Positions 14,999 through 23,527 of a DNA stretch of 41,227 bases are shown one piece after another. Under the pieces are notes generated by a model. It was not told where the DNA came from. It made no database searches and saw nothing but the letters and a program-made list of their open reading frames with translations. Source of the DNA: Alistipes sp. (lineage in GTDB: Bacteria > Bacteroidota > Bacteroidia > Bacteroidales > Rikenellaceae); assembly GCA_017555695.1 (NCBI GenBank), contig JAFZFX010000040.1, forward strand, positions 1 through 41,227, in the 5' to 3' direction. The first letter of the stretch is position 1. The number at the start of each line of letters is the position of its first letter. A program made the position numbers and the translations under genes.

Positions 14999-17410
14999 AT
15001 GAGCATAAATGATTTCTTGAAGGATAAGCAGAGAGTCGTAAAGACAATGTGGGTGGTGGCTATCGCCCCCGTGGTATTCCTGTTCCTGATGCTGGTGTTG
15101 GCGGCATTGGGCGTATTCGGTCGCATACCCTCATTCGAGGAGTTGGAGAACCCCAAGAGCAACCTCGCAACCGAGATTTATGGCGACAATGGCCATGTCA
15201 TCGGTACATTCTTCATCGAGAACCGCTCCTATGTGCAGTACGAGGATCTCTTCCCCGCCGACTCTACACGCCATCTGAAGTTGGACGGCCACATCGTGCC
15301 TCCCATCGTGGCGGCGCTCATCTCTACCGAGGACGCCCGCTTCCGTAGCCACTCGGGTATCGACATCCCGTCGCTGTTCCGTGTGGGTATCCGCACCATC
15401 GTGTTGCGCGACCAGTCGCAGGGTGGTGGCTCTACAATCACACAGCAGTTGGCCAAAAACCTCTTCCCGCGTGACACCGTACGCAACCGTAGCAAGGTGG
15501 GTCGCTCGGTGAAGCTCGTGCAGTCGAAGTTCAAGGAGTGGATTACAGCCCTCAAACTCGAGCATAACTACACCAAGGAGGAGATTGCCGCAATGTACCT
15601 CAATACGGTGGGCTACGGCTCTAACGCCTACGGCATCAAGTCGGCCGCAAGCACCTTCTTCGGCAAGTCGCCCGAGGAGCTCAACATTCAGGAGGCCGCC
15701 GTGCTGGTGGGTGTGGTGAATGCCCCCACACGCTACTCGCCCGTATTGAACTACGACAACGCCCTCTCGCGCCGTAACACAGTGTTGAGCCGTATGCGTA
15801 GCGCTGGCGCCATCTCGCGCCATCTGTGCGACTCGCTCTCGGCACTCCCCATCACACTCAACTACAAGCCCATCACCCACAACAGCGGTGAGGCTACCTA
15901 CTTCCGTGAGATGTTGCGCCAGGTGATGAACGCCAAGCGTCCTACACGCCGCCAATATCTGACCGATTGGGACTACGAGCAGGCTGTCAAGGAGTACGAC
16001 GAGAATCCGCTCTATGGCTGGTGCTTGAAGAATACGAAGGCTGACGGCACACCCTACAACATCTACCGCGATGGTTTGCGTATCTATACCACCATCAACC
16101 CCGCGATGCAGAAGTATGCCGAGGAGGCTATCCAGAAGCAGATGGAGAGCGTCATTCAGCCCCGTATGGACCGCCAGGTGAAGGCTACGAAGGTGCTCTT
16201 CCAAGATACCACTCCCGAGGAGCGTGAGGCTATCATCAAGCGCGCAATGAAGAACTCCGACCGCTACCGCGAGATGCGTAAGGATGGCGCCGATGAGGCT
16301 GAGATATTCGCTTCATTCGAGAAGGAGTGCAAGATGAAGGTCTTTACATTCAAGGGCGAGCGCGACACCGTGATGACGCCCCGCGACTCAATCCTCCATC
16401 ACAAGCGTATTATGCGTGCCTCGTTCGTTGCGATGGACCCCCGCTCGGGTCAGGTGAAGGCCTATGTCGGTGGCCCCAACTTCCGCTACTTTAAGTACGA
16501 TATGGCTAAGCAAGGCAAGCGCCAGATTGGTTCTACGGTCAAGCCCTTCATCTATACTTTCGCCATCGACCAGCTGGGTCTTACGCCCTGCACGATGGCT
16601 CCCAACCTGCCTGTCTCGATTGAGACTCCCGCAGGTATCTGGTCGCCCAAGGAGGCGGGCAAGGTGGAGTACGACGGCGTGCTGCATCCGCTCTATTGGG
16701 GTCTGGCCAACTCGCGTAACAACTACTCGGCGTGGATTATGAAGCAGGCCAAGCAGCCCGAGACCGTGGCCGACTTCCTGCACAATATGGGTATCGCAAG
16801 CTACATCTATCCCGCCTACGCGCTGTGTCTGGGTGCCTTCGAGTCGAATGTCTTTGAGTTGGTGAGCGCCTACTCGACCTTCGTCAATGAGGGCGTACAC
16901 ATCGACCCGATTTTCGTCACACGCATCGAGGATAGACAGGGTAACCTCATCTCGAGCTTCATCCCCAAGTCGCAGGATGCCGTGAACAAGCATACAGCCT
17001 ACACTATGCTGACAATGTTGCAGAGGGTAATCACAATGGGTACGGGTGGCCGTCTGACTTGGCAGTTCGGTATGAAGGATATGGAGATTGGCGGTAAGAC
17101 AGGTACATCAAACGAGAACCGTGACGCCTGGTTTATGTGCGTTACGCCTACGCTGGTGGCAGGTTCGTGGGTTGGTGGCGAGGACCAGTCGGTACACCTC
17201 AGCGTCAGCGCCGAGGGTAGCGTTATGGCTCTGCCCATCGTGGGTGAGTTCCTCGTCAAGGCATACGCCGACCCGAGCCTCGGCTTGAGCCGCAATGCCA
17301 AGTTCTCACGCCCCGAGGGCTGGGAGTCGTATGACTGCCCCAAGGAGTTGGCTCCGGGTGAGGGCGCCGTGCAGCACCAGACCCATACGGCTGATGAGTT
17401 TTTTGATTAG
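14999..17410 (+). CDS. Penicillin-binding protein 1A (bifunctional glycosyltransferase/transpeptidase)
   Basis: 803-aa class A PBP that polymerises lipid II and cross-links peptidoglycan. One transmembrane helix (about 17-40) anchors it in the inner membrane. The GT51 domain shows the catalytic Glu111 in STEDARFRSHSG and GGSTITQQLAKN (about 143-154). The transpeptidase domain has Ser512 in the SxxK motif STVK, SRN at 572-574 and KTG at 700-702. All motifs are intact. An acidic, Lys/Arg-rich insert (about 395-460) lies before the transpeptidase. A GTG three codons upstream at 14990 is possible, but ATG 14999 is preferred. It follows its own promoter and is 34 nt from asd with no terminator between, so both are probably cotranscribed. 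Confidence 0.95.
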   Translation: MSINDFLKDKQRVVKTMWVVAIAPVVFLFLMLVLAALGVFGRIPSFEELENPKSNLATEIYGDNGHVIGTFFIENRSYVQYEDLFPADSTRHLKLDGHIVPPIVAALISTEDARFRSHSGIDIPSLFRVGIRTIVLRDQSQGGGSTITQQLAKNLFPRDTVRNRSKVGRSVKLVQSKFKEWITALKLEHNYTKEEIAAMYLNTVGYGSNAYGIKSAASTFFGKSPEELNIQEAAVLVGVVNAPTRYSPVLNYDNALSRRNTVLSRMRSAGAISRHLCDSLSALPITLNYKPITHNSGEATYFREMLRQVMNAKRPTRRQYLTDWDYEQAVKEYDENPLYGWCLKNTKADGTPYNIYRDGLRIYTTINPAMQKYAEEAIQKQMESVIQPRMDRQVKATKVLFQDTTPEEREAIIKRAMKNSDRYREMRKDGADEAEIFASFEKECKMKVFTFKGERDTVMTPRDSILHHKRIMRASFVAMDPRSGQVKAYVGGPNFRYFKYDMAKQGKRQIGSTVKPFIYTFAIDQLGLTPCTMAPNLPVSIETPAGIWSPKEAGKVEYDGVLHPLYWGLANSRNNYSAWIMKQAKQPETVADFLHNMGIASYIYPAYALCLGAFESNVFELVSAYSTFVNEGVHIDPIFVTRIEDRQGNLISSFIPKSQDAVNKHTAYTMLTMLQRVITMGTGGRLTWQFGMKDMEIGGKTGTSNENRDAWFMCVTPTLVAGSWVGGEDQSVHLSVSAEGSVMALPIVGEFLVKAYADPSLGLSRNAKFSRPEGWESYDCPKELAPGEGAVQHQTHTADEFFD

Positions 17411-17444
17411 AAATTAAAGTTAGGAATTAGGTTATTATATAGTT

Positions 17445-18449
17445 ATGAAGATTGCTATTGTTGGCGCCAGCGGCGCCGTAGGTCAGGAGTTTCTGACCAT
17501 CTTGAACGAAAGAGTAGATTTTCACATCGACGAGCTGTTGCTCTTCGGCTCGGAGCGTAGCGCGGGCACGAAGTACAACTTCCGTGGTCAGGAGGTTGAG
17601 GTTAAGCTCCTGCAGCACAACGACGATTTCAAGGGCGTAGATATCGCCCTCACTTCGGCAGGTGCCTCTACATCGAAGGAGTATGCCGAGACCATCACCA
17701 AGCACGGCACACTGATGATTGACAACTCGTCAGCCTTCCGTATGGACGCCGATGTGCCCCTGGTGGTACCCGAGGTGAATGCTACCGATGCGCTGAACGC
17801 ACCCCGTCGCATCATCGCTAACCCCAACTGCACAACTATCCAGATGGTGGTGGCGCTGAACGCTATCGAGAAGCTCTCACACATCAAGCGTGTGAAGGTT
17901 GCTACCTACCAGTCAGCAAGTGGTGGTGGCGCACAGGCTATGGCCGAGTTGAAGCACCAGTACGAGGAGATTGTAGCGGGCGAGGAGCCTACGGTAAACA
18001 AGTTCGCCTACCAGCTGGCCTACAATGTCATCCCCCACATCGATGTATTCACCGATAACGACTACACCAAGGAGGAGATGAAGATGTACCACGAGACACG
18101 CAAGATTATGCACTCTGATATCGCTGTATCGGCTACCTGCGTGCGCGTGCCCGTGATGCGCGCTCACTCTGAGAGCATCTGGGTTGAGACCGAGCAGCCT
18201 ATCACTACCGAGCAGGCTCGTGAGGCTTTCGCTACAAGCGAGGGTATCGTGCTGATGGACGAGCCCCAGAATAAGGTATATCCTATGCCTCTGTTCATCG
18301 CTGGTAAGGATCCCGTATATGTTGGTCGTATCCGCCAGGATATCAGCCAGGAGAACGGCCTCACATTCTGGTGCGTTGCCGACCAGATTAAGAAGGGCGC
18401 AGCACTCAACGCCGTTCAGATTGCCGAGTGGATTATCCGAAACAGATAA
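17445..18449 (+). CDS. asd: Aspartate-semialdehyde dehydrogenase
   Basis: 334-aa enzyme converting aspartyl-4-phosphate to aspartate semialdehyde with NADPH, the branch point to lysine/diaminopimelate, threonine and methionine. The Rossmann motif GASGAVG is at 7-13. The catalytic Cys129 lies in ANPNCTTIQ and the proton-transfer His241 in MRAHSES. Length is standard. The neighbouring PBP1A links it to wall synthesis, since diaminopimelate comes from its product. A strong terminator follows at 18480-18517. Confidence 0.96.
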   Translation: MKIAIVGASGAVGQEFLTILNERVDFHIDELLLFGSERSAGTKYNFRGQEVEVKLLQHNDDFKGVDIALTSAGASTSKEYAETITKHGTLMIDNSSAFRMDADVPLVVPEVNATDALNAPRRIIANPNCTTIQMVVALNAIEKLSHIKRVKVATYQSASGGGAQAMAELKHQYEEIVAGEEPTVNKFAYQLAYNVIPHIDVFTDNDYTKEEMKMYHETRKIMHSDIAVSATCVRVPVMRAHSESIWVETEQPITTEQAREAFATSEGIVLMDEPQNKVYPMPLFIAGKDPVYVGRIRQDISQENGLTFWCVADQIKKGAALNAVQIAEWIIRNR

Positions 18450-18479
18450 GATATTTTCTACCAAACTAACGAAAGCAGC

Positions 18480-18517
18480 AGGCTGCCCGACATTACTCGG
18501 CAGCCTCTGTTTTTTTA
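18480..18517 (+). terminator. Terminator of pbp1A-asd
   Basis: AGGCTGCC (18480-18487) pairs with GGCAGCCT (18499-18506), followed by a seven-T run within CTGTTTTTTTA. Confidence 0.9.
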
Positions 18518-18646
18518 TGTGTGTATGTCTAATGGTAACGAGGAGATTAATCCACAGTCGCTACACTCCTTCGCAATGACAAAAAAAATCTCTCACGGCG
18601 GTGGGATGAGATTGCGGAGCGAGATAAGGTTCTTCACTTAATAAAT

Positions 18647-18852
18647 GGCATCTTTTTGATGCCTCCACCTTTTGGCCCACAAAAGGTGGCGCCAAAATGG
18701 GCGCGGTGACAAGTTTTCGGGGTCGGCGCTTGCCGTCGGTAAAACGGACGCCTACGCGCTTTTACTTCGTGAAAAGTTATCCGTTTCTTAACCCTCCGTC
18801 TGCGCACCGCCCTTCGTCCGAAAACTTGCCTGCCGCGGTTGGGCTTCGCACC
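18647..18852 (-). repeat. Structured ~200-bp dispersed repeat, copy 2
   Basis: Differs from copy 1 at about five positions over 206 bp. It keeps the end hairpin (18647-18663), the stem 18665-18674/18680-18689 and the pseudoknot GCCCA (18675-18679) with TGGGC (18698-18702). The internal helix reads CGGCGC (18724-18729) against GCACCG (18804-18809): a C-A clash on the top strand but a U-G pair on the bottom strand. Confidence 0.85.
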
Positions 18853-19187
18853 AATGAAATTCAAAATTGGATTTGTCATTACGAGGAGGGCAAAGCCCGA
18901 CGCGGTAATCTCATTTGGGTAGGAAGGAAATTGCCACGAGCCTGACGGCTCTCGCAATGACAGATACAACAACAATTCTCCCTCTAAGCTAGAGGGAGTA
19001 CCCTTTAGGGGGAGGGAGTGTGTTAATTTTGGGAGTGTGTTCTTTGAATGATATATTCGACCAATTTACAGACTCCTCCGTCACTACCTCTGGTAGTGCC
19101 ACCTCCTCTAGCTTAGAGGAGGAATTTTTATTAAGTGAGGATGCTCCTCTTGCTAATTAATGGTGTCCCACAGCCGTAGGTAGGAGA

Positions 19188-19303
19188 TTAATCCACTTCG
19201 TGTCTTTTCCCTGCTCCTGCTCGGCATAATTCAAACAAGTTTGATTCTGCCCTCGCTTACTCGCAGTGTTGCCACGAGCCTAACGGCTCTCGCAATGACA
19301 AAA
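19188..19303 (+). repeat. Dispersed repeat module D, copy 2
   Basis: Inverse-complement counterpart of 8447-8565 with few differences (for example CTCCTGCTC versus CTACTGCTC). It ends in a GAGCCtaacGGCTC hairpin where copy 1 has GAGCCtttaGGCTC, so the apical loop varies while the stem is kept. Confidence 0.8.
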
Positions 19304-19435
19304 AACAATTTTGAAATCTTATTATCCCACCGCCGTAAAAAAATCTCATTTTTTCTTTCGCATCACACAATAAACCTCAAGACCGTTGCGTTATTGGAGT
19401 AACAAACAACAAAAAACAAACAAAACAAGGAGCCT

Positions 19436-19579
19436 ATGGTAGAAATTGACTGTATGAACAAAGAGAATTCAACTCTCGACGAGCGGATGCTGTTAGAGGA
19501 AGTGATATGTGACGATGCAGAACTCTACTATCTCGACTGCTTCCTTTCAGACATATTCGCCCCGAGAGCCGAAGAGTAA
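19436..19579 (+). CDS. Small acidic 47-aa protein, unknown function
   Basis: A 48-codon open frame starting MVEIDCMNKENSTLDERMLL and ending DIFAPRAEE. It is strongly acidic (about 15 Asp/Glu) with three Cys and no membrane segment. Support for a real gene: AAGGAG (19427-19432) just before the ATG, an A-rich leader (19401-19430) and a perfect 10-bp terminator 23 nt after the stop (19603-19638), within a spacer otherwise made of repeats. The Shine-Dalgarno to ATG gap is only 3 nt. No promoter matching TAnnTTTG is seen. I do not recognise the family. Confidence 0.65.
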   Translation: MVEIDCMNKENSTLDERMLLEEVICDDAELYYLDCFLSDIFAPRAEE

Positions 19580-19602
19580 AATGGGGTTAATTAATTTTTG
19601 TG

Positions 19603-19638
19603 TCCGACTATCGCCATCCGCGTGATAGTCGGATTTTT
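19603..19638 (+). terminator. Terminator of the 47-aa gene
   Basis: TCCGACTATC (19603-19612) pairs perfectly with GATAGTCGGA (19624-19633), followed by TTTTTATT. Confidence 0.9.
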
Positions 19639-19686
19639 ATTAAGTGAGGATCCTCTTCGCGCTAATGGAGAGTGTCCCACCAAAAC

Positions 19687-19806
19687 CAACATCCCCAACA
19701 CCAACATCCTCTAAATCAACACCCCCAAAACCGCACCCATCAAACACAACATCCCCAACACCAACACCTACCAAATCAACACCCAACCGCCACCCACCAA
19801 AAAAAA
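19687..19806 (+). repeat. Two 60-bp CA-rich tandem repeats
   Basis: Unit 1 (19687-19746) and unit 2 (19747-19806) have exactly 60-nt periodicity. Both begin CAACATCCCCAACACCAACA and share TAAATCAACACCC or CAAATCAACACCC further on. The top strand is almost free of G. In one frame it encodes a Pro/Thr/Ser-rich string, but without gene signals. Confidence 0.85.
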
Positions 19807-19834
19807 CAACGGCCGCGTTTCACAACGCAGCCGT
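19794..19834 (-). terminator. Minus-strand terminator in the porin downstream region
   Basis: The top strand has CGGCCGCGTT against AACGCAGCCG, one C-A mismatch that becomes a G-U pair on the minus strand. There it is followed by TTGTTTTTTTTTGG. It could end read-through transcription from the porin gene. Confidence 0.65.
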
Positions 19835-20095
19835 CCAGCAATCAAAAACCATATTCTACAAAAAGAGTATTTATCTGATTTAGTATTAAGAAAGAGGGCG
19901 AGTAAAACCAATCAAAACCACTCGCCCCTCTCTCAATTCTCTACCGCTCGTCGCGTGGGGGTTACTCACGCTTGGCATCTCGAATATCCTGCGGCTTCGT
20001 GTCAATCTGAATTGTCGCGTTATTCGGATTGTCGCGTTGTCGCCGAAATAAGGCGCCGTGCCTTGCATCAGGCCCTCATTCGATTTGCGGTAGTG

Positions 20096-20140
20096 AAAGG
20101 GCCGAAGCCCTTTTTATCTGCCGCCTCCAAAAAGTGGAGG
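20096..20140 (-). terminator. Hairpins just after the FadL stop
   Basis: AAAGGGC CGAA GCCCTTT (20096-20113) reads on the minus strand as GGGC-UUCG-GCCC, a stable UUCG tetraloop. CCTCC/GGAGG around 20127-20143 forms a second hairpin. The T-run is better on the plus strand (TTTTT at 20111-20115), so direction is uncertain. Confidence 0.5.
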
Positions 20141-20150
20141 ATGTGTCTAA

Positions 20151-21698
20151 TTACTTACCGAACTTGAAGTCCAAACCGATACCCCAAGCCATTGAAGTAC
20201 GCTTGTAAACATCCTTGAAGTCGATACCGTTGTTGTCCTTACCAACAGCTACAGCCTCATCGTAGATTGTGGGCATCAAACCGAGGTTAAGACGGATGTT
20301 GTCTGTGCAGAGGAATGCCAAACCAGCACCTACTGACCAAGACGAGATAGCGAAGTTCATATCTGAGTACAAGTTCTCGTTCATATTGAGCTGAGTGCGC
20401 TGTGCACCTGCTGATACCAACCAACGGTCGCTGATTGACCACTCGGCACCCAACATATACTCGTTAGTGTTGCCTACGATAACGGGTGAGAATGAGTTCT
20501 CGGCGTTCTTATCGAAGAAGTGGTGCCACTCTGCAGTAACCTTAACGGGACCGAAGTGACGGCTAACAGCGGCTGCCAACAGGGCGGGAGTCTCTGACTT
20601 TACAGTCGAGCCATCAGCGAAGATAGCGTTGATTACGGGGTCCTTAGCTGAAACCTCTGCTGAAGTAATCTCCAACTCGGTAGCCATCTTGAACTCATAC
20701 TTCAACGATGCATCCCACTTACCCTTGTGGAAAGCCAACGCTACAACGGGGCTGATTGAAGAACCCTTCTGCTTAACATCGAGTGTGTGGTCAGCAGTCT
20801 TAACAGCGTTCTCACCTACAGTCTGCATACCAGCCTGCAACTGAGCCATACCTGCCTCCATCTGAGCCAAACCAGCTGCCAACTGCTGTGCCTGGTCGCT
20901 CTCGCCCATACCTGCAGCTACCAACTGCTGGTACATTGCGCTGTACTCCTGGTACTGAGCGTTTACAGTATTGTACTGATTCTGCAAGTTTGCCAAAGCG
21001 CCCTTGAATACATCAGTTGCGAGAGTCATCTTGCCACCAACATTTACGCCGATGTTCTTCATATAACCCTCGTATGAGTTAGAAGTTGTGCTGTAGCGAA
21101 CCATAGCAGCGATTGACAACCAATCTGTGATGCGGTAAGCAGCACCTGCGTTGAAAGCCAAAGTCATTGACTTACCCTTCAGGTACATATCCATGTCGTA
21201 CTGTGTAGCCTCTACACCCAACGCCTTCATACCTGTGGGGAGGATAGAGAACTGACGCTCGAATGAGCCCAAGCCCTTGTCGAACTCGAGTGAGCCACCA
21301 CCACCGTTAACACCTACGCCGGCCATTACAGCCAAACGGTTGTGCTTCCAAGCGAAGTGTACGCTGGGTACCAGGGGTGAGAATACTGAACCCTCGAAAT
21401 CCTTTGTCATCTGACCACCGTTCTGTGCGCCCATAGCGAAGGGTGCGAATGTAGAAGAGATGGTACGAGTCTGGTAAGCCATCTGGTCGCTCAAACCGAG
21501 GTGGAAACCATCAGCCATAAATACAACACCTGCGGGGTTGTTGTAAACAGCATCGGGGTCGAGTGATGTACCGCGAGCAACGCTACGCAAGAACGATGCA
21601 CTCTGGTTTGTGTTAGTCATAGGACCGCCCGCAAGAGCCTGTCCAGCTACTGCTACTGTGGCTACGAGAGCCAAAACTGTCTTTGTAAAAATTTTCAT
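20151..21698 (-). CDS. OmpP1/FadL-family outer-membrane porin
   Basis: 515-aa outer-membrane beta-barrel of the FadL/OmpP1/TodX family, which transports long-chain fatty acids and other hydrophobic compounds. Signal peptide MKIFTKTVLALVATVAVAGQALA is cleaved near residue 23, which fixes the start at 21698 rather than an upstream ATG 56 codons earlier. The FadL hallmark NPAG is at 54-57. Most of the chain is amphipathic strands ending in GIGLDFKFGK. An unusual Gln/Ala-rich insertion of about 75 residues (about 229-303, with QQLAAGLAQMEAGMAQLQAG) is predicted to be coiled coil. Codon choice (many GCT, GTT, TTG) resembles that of pgk and tpiA, suggesting high expression. Confidence 0.88.
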   Translation of the reverse strand: MKIFTKTVLALVATVAVAGQALAGGPMTNTNQSASFLRSVARGTSLDPDAVYNNPAGVVFMADGFHLGLSDQMAYQTRTISSTFAPFAMGAQNGGQMTKDFEGSVFSPLVPSVHFAWKHNRLAVMAGVGVNGGGGSLEFDKGLGSFERQFSILPTGMKALGVEATQYDMDMYLKGKSMTLAFNAGAAYRITDWLSIAAMVRYSTTSNSYEGYMKNIGVNVGGKMTLATDVFKGALANLQNQYNTVNAQYQEYSAMYQQLVAAGMGESDQAQQLAAGLAQMEAGMAQLQAGMQTVGENAVKTADHTLDVKQKGSSISPVVALAFHKGKWDASLKYEFKMATELEITSAEVSAKDPVINAIFADGSTVKSETPALLAAAVSRHFGPVKVTAEWHHFFDKNAENSFSPVIVGNTNEYMLGAEWSISDRWLVSAGAQRTQLNMNENLYSDMNFAISSWSVGAGLAFLCTDNIRLNLGLMPTIYDEAVAVGKDNNGIDFKDVYKRTSMAWGIGLDFKFGK

Positions 21699-22264
21699 CT
21701 TATTTGTTAATTTTCTACGCGCTCGGCCTTGTGGGCTGTCGGCTACCACGGGGGTGATAGCTCGGAGCGGCGTATTGTTTTTAATATGGTTAATTGTGCT
21801 TGCTTGCTTTTTCTGTGTGCCGTAAACTCTCTCCCGGCCGAGGCTCTTCAGCCCGAAATGGCTCAACCTCTCGAATGCAAAAGTCAGTTAAATTTCTCAA
21901 ACCGCAAAAAATATGTGGTTAAGCCACCCTTGTTGTTGCGAATCTTGGCTTTGATGTGACGAAATGCCCTATTTTGTGGCGAAAAGCACCCCAAAAATGC
22001 GCTTTTTTGGCTCGGAAGTAGTCATCGAGGCCCGATTTTGGTTTGCGAATATAGAGCCCGCAACACCCCAAAAATGGGCAGACGCGGCAAAACGCAAGAA
22101 AATGTTTGCTGGCGGCCGATTTCATTGTCAAATTAGCGCCGCAATAGTGTGAGATTTTGAAATTTTTTACTACATTTGCCACAAGTGTGGCATTGCCACT
22201 CGTCTTGGACAGAAAAATTGAGATAAACAATCAAATAAAGGTTAAACAAAAACATTTTTAGACT
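21699..22264. other. Divergent spacer between porin and pgk
   Basis: No gene is supported; short open frames at 21964-22152 and 21919-22230 lack recognisable domains or start signals. The region must contain the promoters of both flanking genes. Only the pgk -7 motif is recognisable; no TAnnTTTG was found for the porin. Confidence 0.6.
22171..22191 (+). promoter_or_regulatory. pgk -7 element and 5'-end hairpin
   Basis: TACATTTG (22171-22178) fits TAnnTTTG. It is directly followed by GCCAC-AAGT-GTGGC (22178-22191), so the mRNA may begin in or next to a small hairpin, about 75 nt before the ATG. Confidence 0.55.
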
Positions 22265-23527
22265 ATGTTTGCAATCGACAATTACGATTTCACTGGCAAG
22301 CGTGCAATCATTCGCGTAGATTTCAATGTGCCTCTCAATGGCGAAGGTCAGGTAACTGACGATACTCGTATCCGCGCTGCTATCCCCACTATCAAGAAGG
22401 TATTGGAGAAGGGTGGTGCCGTTATCCTTATGTCACACCTCGGTCGTCCCAAGAAGAACCCCGATCCCAAGTTCTCTTTGGAGCAGATTATCCCCGCTAT
22501 CGAGGCTCGTTTGGGCGTAACAGTTCAGTTCGCTGGTGACTGCATGGGCGAGAAAGCTGCCGAGATGGCTGCTGCATTGAAGCCCGGTGAGGTTATGCTG
22601 TTGGAGAACCTCCGTTTCTATGCTGAGGAGGAGGGTAAGCCCCGTGGCTTGGCTGAGGATGCTACCGACGAGGAGAAGAAGGCTGCAAAGAAGGCTCTCA
22701 AGGAGGGTCCCCAGAAGGAGTTTGTTAAGAAGCTCGCTTCATACGCAGACTGCTACATCAACGACGCATTCGGTACAGCTCACCGCGCTCACTCATCTAC
22801 AGCTCTTATCGCTGACTACTTCCCCGGCGACAAGATGTTCGGCTATGTAATGGAGAACGAGTTGAAGGCTATCGACGGCGTTATGTCTAACCCCCAGCGT
22901 CCCTTCGTTGCTATCGTAGGTGGTTCAAAGGTATCTACAAAGATTACTATCATCGAGAAGTTGATGGAGAAGTGCGACAAGATCATCATCGGTGGTGGTA
23001 TGACATATACATTCGCTGCTGCTCAGGGTGGCAAGGTTGGTAAGTCTATCTGCGAGCCCGATATGTTCCCCGTAGCTTTGGATATCTTGAAGAAGGCTGA
23101 GGAGAAGGGTATCAAGATCGTTACTTCACCCGACGCTCTTATCGCTGACGATTTCTCACAGAACGCCAACACCGAGGAGGCAAGCGTAAGCTGCATTCCC
23201 GATGCTTGGGAGGGTGTTGATATCGCATCTCTGGGTAAGGCTCTCTTCGCTGAGGAGATCAAGGAGTGCAAGACTATCCTCTGGAACGGCCCCGTTGGTG
23301 TATTCGAGATCGACAAGTTCGCTACAGGTTCAAAGGCTGTTGCTGACGCTATCGCCGAGGCTACTGCAAACGGTGCATTCTCACTCATCGGTGGTGGTGA
23401 CTCAGTAGCTTGCATCAACAAGTTCGGCTTGGCTGACAAGGTATCGTATGTTTCAACAGGTGGTGGTGCTCTCCTCGAGTATATGGAGGGTAAGGAGTTG
23501 CCTGGTGTAGCTGCAATCCGCAAGTAA
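22265..23527 (+). CDS. pgk: Phosphoglycerate kinase
   Basis: 420-aa glycolytic enzyme transferring phosphate from 1,3-bisphosphoglycerate to ADP. Conserved blocks are intact: VDFNVPL (18-24), SHLGRPK, the hinge GGSKVSTKI, and the C-terminal nucleotide-binding GGGDSVA followed by [18 protein letters not shown]. Length is slightly above the usual 390-400 because of a charged Lys/Glu-rich insert near 125-150. Codon use is that of a highly expressed gene. A 118-bp palindrome begins inside its stop codon and a terminator lies at 23702-23730. Confidence 0.97.
   Translation: MFAIDNYDFTGKRAIIRVDFNVPLNGEGQVTDDTRIRAAIPTIKKVLEKGGAVILMSHLGRPKKNPDPKFSLEQIIPAIEARLGVTVQFAGDCMGEKAAEMAAALKPGEVMLLENLRFYAEEEGKPRGLAEDATDEEKKAAKKALKEGPQKEFVKKLASYADCYINDAFGTAHRAHSSTALIADYFPGDKMFGYVMENELKAIDGVMSNPQRPFVAIVGGSKVSTKITIIEKLMEKCDKIIIGGGMTYTFAAAQGGKVGKSICEPDMFPVALDILKKAEEKGIKIVTSPDALIADDFSQNANTEEASVSCIPDAWEGVDIASLGKALFAEEIKECKTILWNGPVGVFEIDKFATGSKAVADAIAEATANGAFSLIGGGDSVACINKFGLADKVSYVSTGGGALLEYMEGKELPGVAAIRK

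Larger units (their letters stand above)
18518..19435. repeat. Repeat-mosaic spacer (asd to small gene)
   Basis: About 0.9 kb without a supported gene. Contents in order: a GGTGGGATGAGATTGCGGAGCGAG module (about 18597-18646), the structured repeat copy 2 (18647-18852), AATTCAAAATT linker, hairpin modules at 18875-18910 and 18930-18961, a CTCCCTCTA/TAGAGGGAG hairpin near 18978-18998, a CCTCCTCTA/TTAGAGGAGG hairpin near 19102-19122, a TTAAGTGAGG..CCCACAGCCGTA module (about 19126-19182) and module D copy 2 (19188-19303). From 19305 to 19435 is an A-rich leader of the small gene. Confidence 0.8.
19580..20150. other. Spacer with CA-rich tandem repeat and hairpins
   Basis: After the small gene's terminator come a TTAAGTGAGGATCCTC..GTGTCCCACC repeat module (about 19639-19682), a nearly G-free CA-rich tandem repeat (19687-19806), a minus-strand terminator (19794-19834), a hairpin GGGCGAGT (19896-19903)/ACTCGCCC (19920-19927) and about 200 nt of unassigned sequence before two hairpins near the FadL stop. 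Open frames here (19644-19883 plus; 19886-20068 minus) show no sign of being genes. Confidence 0.7.

Noticed and set aside
15131-16204. 357-codon minus-strand open frame opposite PBP1A
   Set aside because: Antisense to a gene with all class A PBP motifs intact.
19644-19883. 79-codon Pro/Thr/Ser-rich open frame
   Set aside because: Translation of the CA-rich tandem repeat; no ribosome-binding site, and it begins inside another repeat module.
19886-20068. 60-codon minus-strand open frame downstream of the porin
   Set aside because: No recognisable domain, no start signal, and it spans a hairpin.
21919-22230. Open frames in the porin-pgk spacer
   Set aside because: They overlap the pgk promoter, are low complexity and have no start signals.
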